From Sinorhizobium sp. BG8 (GTDB taxonomy: Bacteria > Pseudomonadota > Alphaproteobacteria > Rhizobiales > Rhizobiaceae): a DNA stretch of 64,000 nt. Numbering within the stretch: the first letter of the stretch is position 1; each line of letters opens with the position of its first letter. Both the position numbers and the translations under genes were made by a program. The notes beneath the pieces are model-generated. The model did not search any database. It saw only the letters and a program-made list of their open reading frames with translations, and was not told the DNA's origin. Shown in pieces: positions 1 through 9,240 of this stretch. The stretch covers positions 1,283,001 through 1,347,000 of the forward strand of contig NZ_CP044011.1 of assembly GCF_016864555.1 (NCBI RefSeq). Direction: 5' to 3'.

Positions 1-260
1 AAGGCTTCAACCGGTTTCTCGGCGATAGCCCACTGCGGGTCCTTGTCAAGCTCGTGATCCTCTCGATCGCGGCTGGCTTCCTGATGTCGGTCTTCGGCCT
101 CTATCCCGACGACATCATCCTGGCGGTACGCAACTTCGTGGTCGATCTCTGGAACACCGGCTTCGCCGCGCTCGGTCGCGTGGGCGACTACCTGGTGCTT
201 GGCGCCGTGATCGTCATTCCTGTCTTCATCCTCATCCGTATCCTGAGCTTCCGACGCTGA
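1..260 (+). CDS. DUF6460 domain protein, 3' part only
   Basis: The reading frame is open from base 3 of the window to a TGA at 258-260, so only the C-terminal ~85 residues are present. They begin GFNRFLGDSPLRVLVKL and contain two hydrophobic stretches, then end in a basic tail (LSFRR). This matches my recollection of the DUF6460 C-terminal domain of Rhizobiales inner-membrane proteins of unknown function. The true start lies upstream of the window. A GTG at 54 could be mistaken for a start but is internal. Confidence 0.7.
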   Translation, partial: GFNRFLGDSPLRVLVKLVILSIAAGFLMSVFGLYPDDIILAVRNFVVDLWNTGFAALGRVGDYLVLGAVIVIPVFILIRILSFRR

Positions 261-262
261 AT

Positions 263-772
263 ATGAAATCCGCTCTCATTGAACCAATGGGCCGAAGGGC
301 CGTTCTGCTGGCAGGTGCGACGGGCCTTGCCGCTCTTGCAACCGGCTGTTCGACCGTCGAGGACCTGAAGCCTTCTTCCGGCAACGGTAGCGACGAAACC
401 GACGCGACGCTCGGGATGATCAACAAGCTGCGAACCGACCGCGGACTGCCGCAGCTCGCGCGCGATCCCGCTGCCGCCAATGCCGCGATGGATCAGGCCG
501 CACGCATGGCTAAGGCCGGCAAGATGGAACACAACATCGGGCTGGGCGCGAATTTCCTGAAGCGGATGAAGGGCATGGAGGTCGCATTGCCGGCCGCCGA
601 AAACATTGCCGAGGGGCAGGAGACGGCCGAAAGGGCTTTCGATGCCTGGTACAATTCGCCCAAGCATCTGACCAACATGCTAGGGTCGAGCTATCGCGGC
701 CTTGGCGTGGCGATGGTGACGAATCCGGCTTCCGGCAACAGGCCCTATTGGTCCATGGTGCTGTCGAGCTGA
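263..772 (+). CDS. CAP (SCP-like) domain lipoprotein
   Basis: The 169-residue protein has a basic N-terminus, a hydrophobic stretch and a lipobox ending ATGC near residue 29, so it is probably a lipoprotein or at least exported. The rest fits the CAP/SCP superfamily: MINKLRTDRGLPQL, an MEHNIG segment with the conserved His, ENIAEG, and a late W-x-xSPKHLTNML segment. Bacterial CAP proteins are extracytoplasmic and mostly of unknown activity. It starts 3 nt after the DUF6460 stop. Confidence 0.85.
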   Translation: MKSALIEPMGRRAVLLAGATGLAALATGCSTVEDLKPSSGNGSDETDATLGMINKLRTDRGLPQLARDPAAANAAMDQAARMAKAGKMEHNIGLGANFLKRMKGMEVALPAAENIAEGQETAERAFDAWYNSPKHLTNMLGSSYRGLGVAMVTNPASGNRPYWSMVLSS

Positions 773-819
773 CCTCATTCCCGCGGAAACGGGAATGCCT
801 CGCGCGGGGAAGAGTGTGT

Positions 820-2166
820 ATGGACCAGGCCACTAGAACGGACCGAAACAGAGCCGGCGCCTTCGAGGTGACGCACCGTCTCGTCCTTTCGATCGCCATT
901 CCGATGACACTCGGTTTCCTGACGACGCCTCTGCTGGGCCTCACAGATACGGCCGTGGCGGGTCGGCTCGGTTCCGCCGATGCGCTCGCGGGCCTGGCGG
1001 TCGGTGCCGTTCTCTTCGACCTCATACTCGGAAGCTTCAATTTCCTGCGGGCCTCGACGACCGGGCTTGTCGCCCAGTCTTTCGGACGCGGCGATCGCGC
1101 CGAGGAGTATGCGGTTCTGTGGCGATCGCTTGCGATCGCGATTGCCTGCGGTCTGGTGATCGCGCTGGCCGCGCCGCTCCTGCTTGCCGCCGGGCTCGCG
1201 CTGATGTCACCGCCGGCCAGCGTTGGCGCGGTGACTTCAGAGTATTTCTCGATCCGCATCCTCGCAGCGCCGATGGCGCTTTCGAACTATGCCCTGCTCG
1301 GCTTCGTGCTTGGACGCGGGCAGGGTGTGACCGGCCTTTTCCTGCAGGCGATCATCAATGGCGTCAACATCGTGCTTTCAATCCTGCTCGGGCTCGGGTT
1401 GGGCTGGGGAGTGGCGGGCATCGCCTGGGGTACGGTCGCGGGGGAAGCGGCGGGAACGATCTTCGGTCTCTGTCTTGTCGTCATGCGTGCACGCGGAGCC
1501 TCGAGGCCGAGCTTTGCCCATGTCTTCGCGCTCGAGCGTCTGAAGGCGCTCTTCTCCCTCAACCGTGACATCATGATCCGCACCTTCGTGCTGCTGGCGG
1601 CCTTTACCCTGATGACGCGGATCGGTACATCCTTCGGACCGGTTGCTCTCGCCGCCAACGCGGTGCTGATGAACATCTTCCTTGTTGCCGGATACTACCT
1701 CGACGGGCTTGCCAATGCTGCAGAACAGCTCGTCGGCAGGGCCTTCGGTGCTGCCTGGCGCCCGGCCTTCGACCGCGCCGTCAAGCTTACCTTCCTTTGG
1801 TCCATCGGCCTTGGCGCCCTGACCACCCTACTTTTCCTCGTCTTCGGGGAAACCGTCATCGGCTGGCTGACGACCACACAATCGGTCCGCGACGAGGCCG
1901 CAATCTACCTGCCCTGGGCGGCGCTGACCGCCACGACCGGCGCGCTTGCCTTCCAGATGGACGGCGTGTTCATCGGCGCAACCTGGTCAAGCGCGATGCG
2001 CAACATGATGCTCGCCGCATTCGCCGGCTATCTCGCGGCCCTTGCCATCTTCGTGCCGCTTCTCGGCAACCACGGCCTGTGGCTGTCGCTGAATGTCTTT
2101 CTGGCCCTGCGCGGGCTGTTCCTCGCCTCCCGCGTGCGCGTCCTTGCGGCGCGGGTATTTTCCTGA
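820..2166 (+). CDS. MATE family efflux transporter (DinF/NorM type)
   Basis: A 448-residue integral membrane protein with about 12 hydrophobic segments. The family N-terminus is recognisable (IPMTLGFLTTPLLGLTDTAVAGRLG), as is the second-half repeat (FGPVALAANAVLMNIF). MATE proteins export drugs or metabolites by Na+ or H+ antiport. I chose the ATG at 820 because GGGGAAGAG lies just upstream; the frame is open back to 748, but that would overlap the CAP gene. Substrate unknown. Confidence 0.88.
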   Translation: MDQATRTDRNRAGAFEVTHRLVLSIAIPMTLGFLTTPLLGLTDTAVAGRLGSADALAGLAVGAVLFDLILGSFNFLRASTTGLVAQSFGRGDRAEEYAVLWRSLAIAIACGLVIALAAPLLLAAGLALMSPPASVGAVTSEYFSIRILAAPMALSNYALLGFVLGRGQGVTGLFLQAIINGVNIVLSILLGLGLGWGVAGIAWGTVAGEAAGTIFGLCLVVMRARGASRPSFAHVFALERLKALFSLNRDIMIRTFVLLAAFTLMTRIGTSFGPVALAANAVLMNIFLVAGYYLDGLANAAEQLVGRAFGAAWRPAFDRAVKLTFLWSIGLGALTTLLFLVFGETVIGWLTTTQSVRDEAAIYLPWAALTATTGALAFQMDGVFIGATWSSAMRNMMLAAFAGYLAALAIFVPLLGNHGLWLSLNVFLALRGLFLASRVRVLAARVFS

Positions 2167-2181
2167 AATCCCGTAGGGGTT

Positions 2182-2198
2182 CCCGCCTTCCGGGCGGG
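2182..2198. terminator. GC-rich hairpin between convergent MATE and pyrD genes
   Basis: CCCGCC pairs with GGCGGG around a 5-nt loop in the 36-bp gap between two convergent genes. There is no clear T-run on either side, so termination is inferred from position and could work for both strands. Confidence 0.4.
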
Positions 2199-2202
2199 TG
2201 AT

Positions 2203-3291
2203 TCAGAGAAGCCGGCTTGCCCAGGCCTCCACGCGGCTGTCGCGGATATCGCGGATCGAGCCGAGCCTCTCGCGGTCGCAGATCCGGGAAAGCCCCTTGA
2301 CGATCGCCGATGGCAGGCCCGGACCGGCATAGACCATGCATGAGTAGAGCTGAACTAGGTCGGCGCCCGCACGGATCTTTTCCGCTGCAGTCTCCGCCGA
2401 GTTGACGCCGCCGACACCGATGATCGGCATGTCCCTGCCGACGCGGCGGCGCATCTTGGCGAGCACCGTGGTGGACTTGTCGAAGAGCGGCTTGCCGGAG
2501 AGCCCGCCGGCCTCGCTGGCATGGGTGCGGTCCGTGAGGCCATCGCGCGAAAGCGTCGTGTTCGAAACGATCAACCCGTCCAGGTCATGCGCGAGCGCCT
2601 CGGCCGCGATATCGTCCAGCCCTTCCTCCGGGAGGTCGGGCGCGATCTTCAGGAACACCGGCACCCGCGTTCCGGTCTGTTCGGCGAGTTCGTCGCGGCA
2701 GGAAAGCGTTGCCGACAGGAGTGCTGCAAGGCTTTCGCGCGCCTGCAGGTCGCGAAGACCTGGCGTATTCGGCGAGGAGATGTTGACGGTGAAGTAGCGG
2801 GCGACGTCGTAGAAGGTTCGGACGCCGGCGACGTAGTCGGCGATACGGTCGGCGCTGTCCTTGTTCGCGCCGATGTTGACGCCGATCAGGGCATCTGCCG
2901 AGCAGGCCCTGAGACGGCGAAGCGCGGCCGCATGACCCTCGTTGTTGAAGCCGAGGCGATTGATGACGGCCTCGTCCGCAGTAAGGCGGAAAATCCGCGG
3001 TTTGGGATTGCCCGGCTGCGGCTTGGGCGTGACGGTGCCGATCTCGGTGAAACCGAAGCCGAGGCGAAGCAGCGCTTCCGGCACTTCGGCATTCTTGTCG
3101 TAGCCCGCGGCCATGCCGAGGGGATTGGTAAAGCGAAGTCCCGCCACCGTTTGCGCGAGGCGCGGATCGGCAGACGCGGCGCAGGCGGGAACGAGCCCGC
3201 TCTTCAGCGCTGCAATCGAAAAGCCGTGCGCCGCTTCAGGGTCGAAGAGGAAAAGCCCCTTGCGGGCGATATCGGAGAGCGCGGAAATCAT
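2203..3291 (-). CDS. pyrD: Dihydroorotate dehydrogenase (quinone), class 2
   Basis: The 362-residue protein oxidises dihydroorotate to orotate in pyrimidine synthesis, passing electrons to quinone at the inner membrane. It has the class 2 N-terminal extension before the barrel, the GMAAGYDKNAE segment, the RLGFNNEG motif, the catalytic serine loop NISSPNTPGLR and a late GVGGV phosphate/FMN-binding motif. Length is typical of class 2. The ATG overlaps the stop of the upstream DUF952 gene by 4 bp (ATGA), so the two are probably translationally coupled. Confidence 0.97.
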   Translation of the reverse strand: MISALSDIARKGLFLFDPEAAHGFSIAALKSGLVPACAASADPRLAQTVAGLRFTNPLGMAAGYDKNAEVPEALLRLGFGFTEIGTVTPKPQPGNPKPRIFRLTADEAVINRLGFNNEGHAAALRRLRACSADALIGVNIGANKDSADRIADYVAGVRTFYDVARYFTVNISSPNTPGLRDLQARESLAALLSATLSCRDELAEQTGTRVPVFLKIAPDLPEEGLDDIAAEALAHDLDGLIVSNTTLSRDGLTDRTHASEAGGLSGKPLFDKSTTVLAKMRRRVGRDMPIIGVGGVNSAETAAEKIRAGADLVQLYSCMVYAGPGLPSAIVKGLSRICDRERLGSIRDIRDSRVEAWASRLL

Positions 3292-3635
3292 GCCTCGAGC
3301 TCCGGAAAGACGTGCGCGCCATCAGCACCGAGCGGCAGCGGCTTTTCCCAGATGACGGCGGAAACCGCCAGGGGGGCGTAAAGATGCGGAAACAGGTCGC
3401 CGCCGCGCGAGGCTTCGAAGAGCAGCTTTTCGCCGAGTGAGTCCGCGTCCACGGCGACGAGCAGGAGGTCCGTCTGGCCTCCGAAATGCCGGGCCGCAGT
3501 TTCCTTGACCTGGTTCGCGGTGGAAAAGTGGATGTAGCCGTCTGCGAGGTCCACGGGAGCGCCCTCGAACACACCGCTCTCACGCGCGCTGCGCCACAGA
3601 CTTGCCGGAACAATCTTGTAAACTATTCTTGTCAT
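3288..3635 (-). CDS. DUF952 domain protein
   Basis: A 115-residue cytoplasmic protein of the DUF952 family: MTRIVYKIVPASLW at the start, then DLADGYIHFSTANQVKETAARHF, a characteristic block, and a later DLFPHLYAPL. Function is unknown; the fold resembles ADP-ribosyltransferase-like proteins. I placed the start at 3635, where GAGGAACAG precedes the ATG, rather than at the upstream in-frame ATG at 3785. It is the first gene of a two-gene unit with pyrD. Confidence 0.85.
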   Translation of the reverse strand: MTRIVYKIVPASLWRSARESGVFEGAPVDLADGYIHFSTANQVKETAARHFGGQTDLLLVAVDADSLGEKLLFEASRGGDLFPHLYAPLAVSAVIWEKPLPLGADGAHVFPELEA

Positions 3636-3754
3636 AGCGCCTGTTCCTCGTCCGCCTGCGTTAGTGTCGTTCCGGTACGAGTAGCGCTTGCAACAATGCG
3701 GACGAATTGTCCACGGCGGAACCGTATCGTCGCTCTTTTTCCGGAGGAAACCAC

Positions 3755-4180
3755 ATGAAAAACCTGGCATTGCTCGCCCTGCCACTTCTCCTGTCGGCCT
3801 CCGGGGCGGCGGCGGAAGGCGAGGGGCGCTATCAGATGGAGCGGACCGACAGCGGCTTCGTCCGCCTCGATACGGTGACGGGCGAGGTTTCCCTGTGCAA
3901 GGAGAGCAACGGCCAGATGGCCTGCCGCATGGCCGCGGACGAGAGAGAGGCCTTCGAACAGGAGCTGGACCTGCTCAGCAAGCGCGTCGAAACCTTGGAA
4001 AAGCAGGCCAACTCCGGTGTTACCGGTGTCAAACCGCAGTTGCCGACCGATGAGGAGATTGACCGCACCATGAGTGTCATGGAAAGAATGATGCAGCGGT
4101 TCATGGGTATCGTCAAAGACCTCGAAGGCGGCTCGGAGGAGCCCGGTTCCGGCGATGAGATCGTGCCGCAGAAGACCTGA
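3755..4180 (+). CDS. Secreted coiled-coil protein of unknown function
   Basis: The ATG at 3755 follows GGAGGAA, giving 141 residues. A clean signal peptide (MKNLALLALPLLLSASGAAA) precedes a short conserved-looking segment with two cysteines (SLCKESNGQMACRMAADE). A predicted coiled coil (EQELDLLSKRVETLEKQ) and an acidic tail follow. I recognise the general layout from rhizobial hypothetical periplasmic proteins but cannot assign a function. Confidence 0.8.
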   Translation: MKNLALLALPLLLSASGAAAEGEGRYQMERTDSGFVRLDTVTGEVSLCKESNGQMACRMAADEREAFEQELDLLSKRVETLEKQANSGVTGVKPQLPTDEEIDRTMSVMERMMQRFMGIVKDLEGGSEEPGSGDEIVPQKT

Positions 4181-4265
4181 GCGGGGGGTGGTCGCGTATC
4201 GCTCGGGGAAAAGCGGGCCAATGAGCCCGTGGTTTGCCGTATGAAAGCTCTTGGGAGGGAGCCTC

Positions 4266-4919
4266 ATGACATCAGACATGACCATCATCATTGCGGACGA
4301 TCATCCCCTTTTCCGGGGTGCGCTGCGCCAGGCAGTGCTCGGCATGGAGGGCGATCCGGCCATCGTCGAGGCAGGTGATTTCGAATCCGCGCGCACTGCG
4401 GCCGCCGCCAATCCGGATGCCGATCTGCTTCTTCTCGATATCTCCATGCCCGGGGCGAGCGGCCTTTCGGGACTGATCTCGCTTCGCGCGGAATTCCAGG
4501 GGCTTCCCGTGGTGATCGTCTCAGCCAGCGATGATGGTGCGACGATCCGGCGGGCAATCGATCTCGGCGCGTCGGGCTTCATCTCGAAATCAGCCACCAT
4601 TGACGGCATTCGCGAAGCGATATCCGCCGTGCTTGCCGGCGGCATCTACACGCCGGATGGTTATGAGCGCGGAATGGAGCAGGACGCGGAGATCGCCGAT
4701 CTCATCAACCGCTTGCGGACGCTTACGCCGCAGCAGTCGCGCGTGCTCGGCATGCTCGCGGAAGGTCTTCTGAACAAGCAGATCGCCTACGAACTCGGCG
4801 TGTCCGAGGCAACGATCAAGGCGCATGTCTCGGCAATCTTGCTCAAGCTGAACGTCGACAGCCGCACGCAGGCGGTCATCCAGCTTGCTCGCATCGGATC
4901 TGCGCAGGCCGCCGCCTGA
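4266..4919 (+). CDS. crbR: LuxR-family response regulator, CrbR/ErdR-like
   Basis: The 217-residue regulator has an N-terminal receiver domain (IIADDHPLF acidic pocket, phospho-acceptor Asp58 in LLLLDISMPG, late K in FISKSA) and a C-terminal LuxR-type helix-turn-helix (LTPQQSRVLGMLAEGLLNKQIAYELGVSE). The ATG at 4266 sits 7 nt after GGGAGG. It converges, 3 bp apart, on a transporter-domain hybrid kinase. That pairing is the CrbS-CrbR (MxtR-ErdR) arrangement, known in other proteobacteria to activate acetyl-CoA synthetase genes. The symbol is inferred from this context; no acs gene is in the window. Confidence 0.75.
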   Translation: MTSDMTIIIADDHPLFRGALRQAVLGMEGDPAIVEAGDFESARTAAAANPDADLLLLDISMPGASGLSGLISLRAEFQGLPVVIVSASDDGATIRRAIDLGASGFISKSATIDGIREAISAVLAGGIYTPDGYERGMEQDAEIADLINRLRTLTPQQSRVLGMLAEGLLNKQIAYELGVSEATIKAHVSAILLKLNVDSRTQAVIQLARIGSAQAAA

Positions 4920-4922
4920 TCT

Positions 4923-7900
4923 CTATTCGGCTGCTGCCCGGGCAACGTTCGGGAGCTGCGTCAGCCAGGCCCGCATCGAGGCAGGGCGCACGGGCTTGTT
5001 CTGGATCAGAATTCCAAGTTTCTCCGCTTCTGCCCTGACTTCAGGCGTGCGGTCGGCTGTCACGAGCAAGGCCGGAATTCGGGCGTTGCACGCCGTGCGG
5101 AGCCTGTCGATCGCCTCGATGCCGGTTCCGTCGTTGAGGTGATAGTCGGCGATGATGGCGTCGGGTGTCCGCAATCCTTCCGCTACAAGTGCGTCCACCG
5201 CTGCGTTTGATTCTGCCTGCAACGGCTCGCAGCCCCAGCCGGACAGGAGCAGGCACATGCCGTCCAGGATGCGGGGCTCGTTGTCGATGCACAGAACCCT
5301 GAGGCCGCGCAGCGGTTCGTCCGTTGTCGGAGCGGACGCCCGCACGCTCGGGGCATGCGGCTTGGCCGCGGCCTCGATGGGAACGCGCACCTTGAAACTC
5401 GTGCCCCTGCCTTGCGTCGATTGCAGGTCCACGGGGTGGCCGAGAACTCGGGAGATGCGGTCGACAATCGACAGGCCCAGTCCGAGGCCGGGGGCTGTGC
5501 GGGCCCCCTCGTCCAGTCGTGCGAACTCCTTGAAGACGGTGCGGAACTTGGAGGAGGGAATGCCGATGCCGGAATCGGCGATCTGGATGTAGGCGTGGCT
5601 GCCCTGGCGCCGGACGCCGACGAGCACCTTGCCGCTGCGCGTGTATTTGATGGCATTGGAGACGAGGTTCTGCACGAGGCGGCGCAAGAGATTGGGGTCG
5701 GTGCGCACCGAGAGCGAGGTCGGCATGACCTTCAGCTGCAGGTTCTTGGCGCGTGCCATCGGCGCGAAGTCCGTCTCGATGCGCCTGAGGAGATCGTTGA
5801 GCGGCACCGTTTGAAGACGCGGCTTCATCGCGCCCGTGTCGAGCCTCGAAATGTCCAGCACCGCGCCGAGGATGGTTTCCACCGATTCCAGCGACGAATC
5901 GATGTGATGAACGAGGAGCCGGTCATCGGACTCGCCGAGCCGTTCGACGAGCGACGACGAATAAAGCCGCGCCGCGTTCAGCGGCTGGAGAATGTCGTGG
6001 CCGGCAGCGGCGAAGAAGCGTGTCTTGCCGATATTGGCCTCCTCGGCGGCGGCGCGCGCTTCGGCAAGCGCGGTGTTGACCAGTGTCAGTTCCGCGGTGC
6101 GCTCAGCCACGCGCTGTTCCAGCGTCTCGTTCACTCGTTTGAGCGCGCGATCTGCTTCAACCCGTTCCGTGATGTCGGTGTAGGTCGTCACGAAGCCCTT
6201 GTCCGGCATGGCGTTCGCGCGCACTTCGAGGATGCGCTCACCCCCCGACAGGACGAGCGCGAAGGGCAGATCGAAGGTCATGAACTTGGTGGTGACGGCT
6301 TCGACGTCATCCTCGGCGAGGTCACCGCGTTCGGCAAGCATGGCAACGATCCGGGAAAGCGGAAATCCGACCTGCCCGACCGCCTCCGGAAGGTCCAGCA
6401 ACTGCCGGAAGCGCCGGTTCCAGACGGTCAGGTTGGCCTCGCGGTCGAAGACGGCGATCCCCTGGTCCATCTGGTTCAACGCCGTCTGCAACATGTCCTG
6501 ATTGTATTGAAGCGCTTCGCTTGCCTGGTCGAGCAGCCATTCGGTGTCCGAAGGCGTGTCGTCGATCCGTTGCAGGACGAGGGACAGGACGAGGCGCGCG
6601 GACGACGAGCCGATCGCACTGCCGAGTAGCTGCTCGGAGAAATAGACGAGCGCCATGTCTGCGGGCGCATTGTCCTCCAGCCAGCGTCCGGCCTGCTGTT
6701 CGTAGCTGTGGAACGAGCGCTGCATGCGCTCCTCGCCGAGGTACTTTCCGATCGTGGTCTTGAGGTCCTTGACCGTCACCTTGGTCCGACGTCCGCGGAA
6801 GGCACGCTCCAGCCGGGGCCTGGATCGGATGAACACGCCGGCCTGAAGCCGTTCCAGCGTCGTCGGGTTGCGGGTGAGCGAACCGACGACATAGGCGCCG
6901 ATGTTGATCATCATCGCCAGCAGCGTGGCATTGACGAGCGGGTCTGCATTCTCGCCCGTGAAGATGGTCGATCCCGGAAAGAGGAAGCCGAGTACGGTTT
7001 CTGCGACCACCGCGTTGTCCGCGACCCCGAGGCTGGGAAGAAACAGCAGGTAAGCCCAAACCACGAGGCCGGAGAGCATGCCGGCCATGGCGCCGCGTGC
7101 ATTCGCCTGGCGCCAGACGAGGCCGCCGAACATGGCCGGCGCGATCTGGGCGATAGCAGCAAAGGCGAGCAGGCCGATGGAGGCAAGCCCGGCATTCGCT
7201 GTCGCCGCGCGATAGTACGCATATCCGACCAGGAGCACGAAGAAGATCGCGAGCCGGCGGATGCGCAGCAGCATGCGCGAGAGGTCTTCCTGCTCTCGTC
7301 CGCCGCCAATGAGGCTGCGCCTCAGCACGACCGGGATGACGATATCGTTCGAGACCATGATCGAGAGCGCCACCGATGCGACGATGACCATGGCGGTCGC
7401 GGCCGAAAAGCCGCCGATGAAGGCGACGAGCGCAAGCATCGACTGTCCGCCTGCATGCGGCAAGGCAAGAACGTAGAGGTCGGGATTGCCTGTGCCGTCG
7501 AATGTCAGGACACCGCCGACGGCGATCGGCAGCACGAAGAGATTGATGGCGACGAGATAGAGCGGCAGCAGCACGCCCGCCATCCGCAGTTCCTGTTCCG
7601 TACGGTTTTCTACCACGGCGACGTGGAACTGGCGCGGCAGCATGATGATCGCGAAGGAGGAAAGGACGATCAGCAGGATCCAGCGGGCAATCGGCGTCTC
7701 GTGCTCGAGGGCCGACATCACCCGTTGGCTTGCGGCGGCCTTTTGCCAGAGGTCACCGAGGCCGTCATACATGAAGTAGACGACGTAGAAGCCGATGGTG
7801 GCGAAAGCGAGCAGCTTGACCAGCGATTCCATGGAGATCGCGAGGATCAGCCCGTCCTGGTGCTCCGTCGCGTCGGTGTGGCGCGTGCCGAACACGATGG

Positions 7901-8426
7901 CAAAGCAGGCAAGCACCAGGGTGACGACAAGTGGAAGATCGATGAGGCCGCCCGAAGCGGCAATGCCGTAGCCGGACGTGTCCACCAGGACGCTGACCGA
8001 ACTGGAGACCGCCTTTAGCTGCAGGGCGATGTAGGGCACGGCTCCTATCAGCGAGATCAGCGCGACGATCGCCGCGACACCTGGATTCTTGCCGTAGCGC
8101 GCCGCCACGAAGTCGGCGATGGAGGTAAGGCGCTCGGATTTCGCCAGCGCCACGATGCGCCTGATCAGCGGCATCCCGAGCGTGAACATCAGGATCGGAC
8201 CGATGTAGATCCCTGCGAATTCGAGGCCATGCGTCGTCGCAAGCCCGACGCCGCCGAAATAGGTCCAGGATGTGCAGTAGATTGCCAGGCTCAGCGCATA
8301 GACGAGCGGCCTCCCGCGAGGGCCGACGCTCGCGGTTCTTGACTTCCTGTCGCCATAGCTTGCCACCGCGAAGAGCAGCAGCAGATAGGCGAGGGCCGAG
8401 ACGACGGTAGTCCAACCCGGCAGCAT
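4923..8426 (-). CDS. crbS: Hybrid histidine kinase with N-terminal sodium/solute symporter domain, CrbS/MxtR-like
   Basis: A 1167-residue membrane sensor. Residues ~1-500 form a ~13-helix sodium:solute symporter domain. Then come a linker, a PAS domain (NQMDQGIAVFDREANLTVWN), a coiled coil, a HisKA domain with His810 (GHDILQPLNAAR), a HATPase (N-box NLVSNAIKY, DSGIGIP, GLGLGLSIVD) and a C-terminal receiver with Asp1094 (IIADYHL). The ATG at 8426 follows GAGGAGGA. This SSS-PAS-HK-REC layout is that of CrbS, which senses acetate-related carbon status. Whether the symporter part transports anything is not visible here. Confidence 0.85.
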   Translation of the reverse strand: MLPGWTTVVSALAYLLLLFAVASYGDRKSRTASVGPRGRPLVYALSLAIYCTSWTYFGGVGLATTHGLEFAGIYIGPILMFTLGMPLIRRIVALAKSERLTSIADFVAARYGKNPGVAAIVALISLIGAVPYIALQLKAVSSSVSVLVDTSGYGIAASGGLIDLPLVVTLVLACFAIVFGTRHTDATEHQDGLILAISMESLVKLLAFATIGFYVVYFMYDGLGDLWQKAAASQRVMSALEHETPIARWILLIVLSSFAIIMLPRQFHVAVVENRTEQELRMAGVLLPLYLVAINLFVLPIAVGGVLTFDGTGNPDLYVLALPHAGGQSMLALVAFIGGFSAATAMVIVASVALSIMVSNDIVIPVVLRRSLIGGGREQEDLSRMLLRIRRLAIFFVLLVGYAYYRAATANAGLASIGLLAFAAIAQIAPAMFGGLVWRQANARGAMAGMLSGLVVWAYLLFLPSLGVADNAVVAETVLGFLFPGSTIFTGENADPLVNATLLAMMINIGAYVVGSLTRNPTTLERLQAGVFIRSRPRLERAFRGRRTKVTVKDLKTTIGKYLGEERMQRSFHSYEQQAGRWLEDNAPADMALVYFSEQLLGSAIGSSSARLVLSLVLQRIDDTPSDTEWLLDQASEALQYNQDMLQTALNQMDQGIAVFDREANLTVWNRRFRQLLDLPEAVGQVGFPLSRIVAMLAERGDLAEDDVEAVTTKFMTFDLPFALVLSGGERILEVRANAMPDKGFVTTYTDITERVEADRALKRVNETLEQRVAERTAELTLVNTALAEARAAAEEANIGKTRFFAAAGHDILQPLNAARLYSSSLVERLGESDDRLLVHHIDSSLESVETILGAVLDISRLDTGAMKPRLQTVPLNDLLRRIETDFAPMARAKNLQLKVMPTSLSVRTDPNLLRRLVQNLVSNAIKYTRSGKVLVGVRRQGSHAYIQIADSGIGIPSSKFRTVFKEFARLDEGARTAPGLGLGLSIVDRISRVLGHPVDLQSTQGRGTSFKVRVPIEAAAKPHAPSVRASAPTTDEPLRGLRVLCIDNEPRILDGMCLLLSGWGCEPLQAESNAAVDALVAEGLRTPDAIIADYHLNDGTGIEAIDRLRTACNARIPALLVTADRTPEVRAEAEKLGILIQNKPVRPASMRAWLTQLPNVARAAAE

Positions 8427-8648
8427 GCGTCCTCCTCTGCACGATCCGGCGTGCCGGACGGAGGGACACAATAGGCCATTCCCGAAAGCAAGGAAATCGC
8501 AGGCGTCTTAGCCTTAGGTCTTGGTTGCCGGACTTCCTTTTCGCATCTGCGTCTTGCGCGGGAGGCCGCCAAATCGATGCACGCTGAAGCTTCCATCAAA
8601 CCGGCTTCTGGACTAGGTTGCTTCGAATGGAAGCAAGAGGAGATGTTT

Positions 8649-9080
8649 ATGCTCAATGAATTCAAAGCATTTATCGCCCGTGGCAATGTCATGGATCTTG
8701 CCGTCGGCGTGATCATCGGTGCGGCCTTCAGCAGGATCGTCGATTCCGTGGTCAACGATCTTGTCATGCCGATCGTGGGCGCTCTCACCGGTGGCGGCTT
8801 CGATTTCTCCAACTACTTCCTCCCGCTTTCGAGCAACGTCACCGCCCCGTCGCTCGCGGCCGCGCGCGAGCAGGGCGCGGTCTTCGCCTACGGCAATTTC
8901 ATCACCGTCCTCATCAATTTCCTGATCCTCGCCTGGATCATCTTCCTGATGATCAAGGGCGTGAACCGCCTTCGCGCAAGCGTCGAGAAGCAGAAGGCGG
9001 AAGAAGCGGCTCCGCCTCCGGCCGACGTACAGCTGCTGACGGAAATCCGTGATCTCCTGAAGACCAGACCGGCGGTCTGA
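8649..9080 (+). CDS. mscL: Large-conductance mechanosensitive channel
   Basis: A 143-residue inner-membrane channel that opens under hypo-osmotic tension. The family N-terminus [27 protein letters not shown], the first transmembrane pore helix, the periplasmic loop and the second helix ([20 protein letters not shown]) are clear, followed by the cytoplasmic C-terminal helix (LLTEIRDLL). Of two nearby ATGs, 8649 is favoured because AGAGGAG lies 7-8 nt upstream; 8643 is too close to it. Confidence 0.97.
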   Translation: MLNEFKAFIARGNVMDLAVGVIIGAAFSRIVDSVVNDLVMPIVGALTGGGFDFSNYFLPLSSNVTAPSLAAAREQGAVFAYGNFITVLINFLILAWIIFLMIKGVNRLRASVEKQKAEEAAPPPADVQLLTEIRDLLKTRPAV

Positions 9081-9240
9081 CTGGACGTTTCGCGGGCGCT
9101 GGTTGAGGCAGACGGTGCCCGCGATCGCAAATTTCATCACCGGAATAGATCGGATCGTCAGATAAACTGGCGTGAACCCATCGACGAATGAGGTTATGAG
9201 AGACCCGTCCGTTGCAATCCAATTCCGGAGAACCGCCAGC

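Noticed and set aside
5355-6629. 424-codon plus-strand frame inside the hybrid kinase gene
   Set aside because: It is antisense to the PAS, kinase and receiver domains and has no recognisable features.
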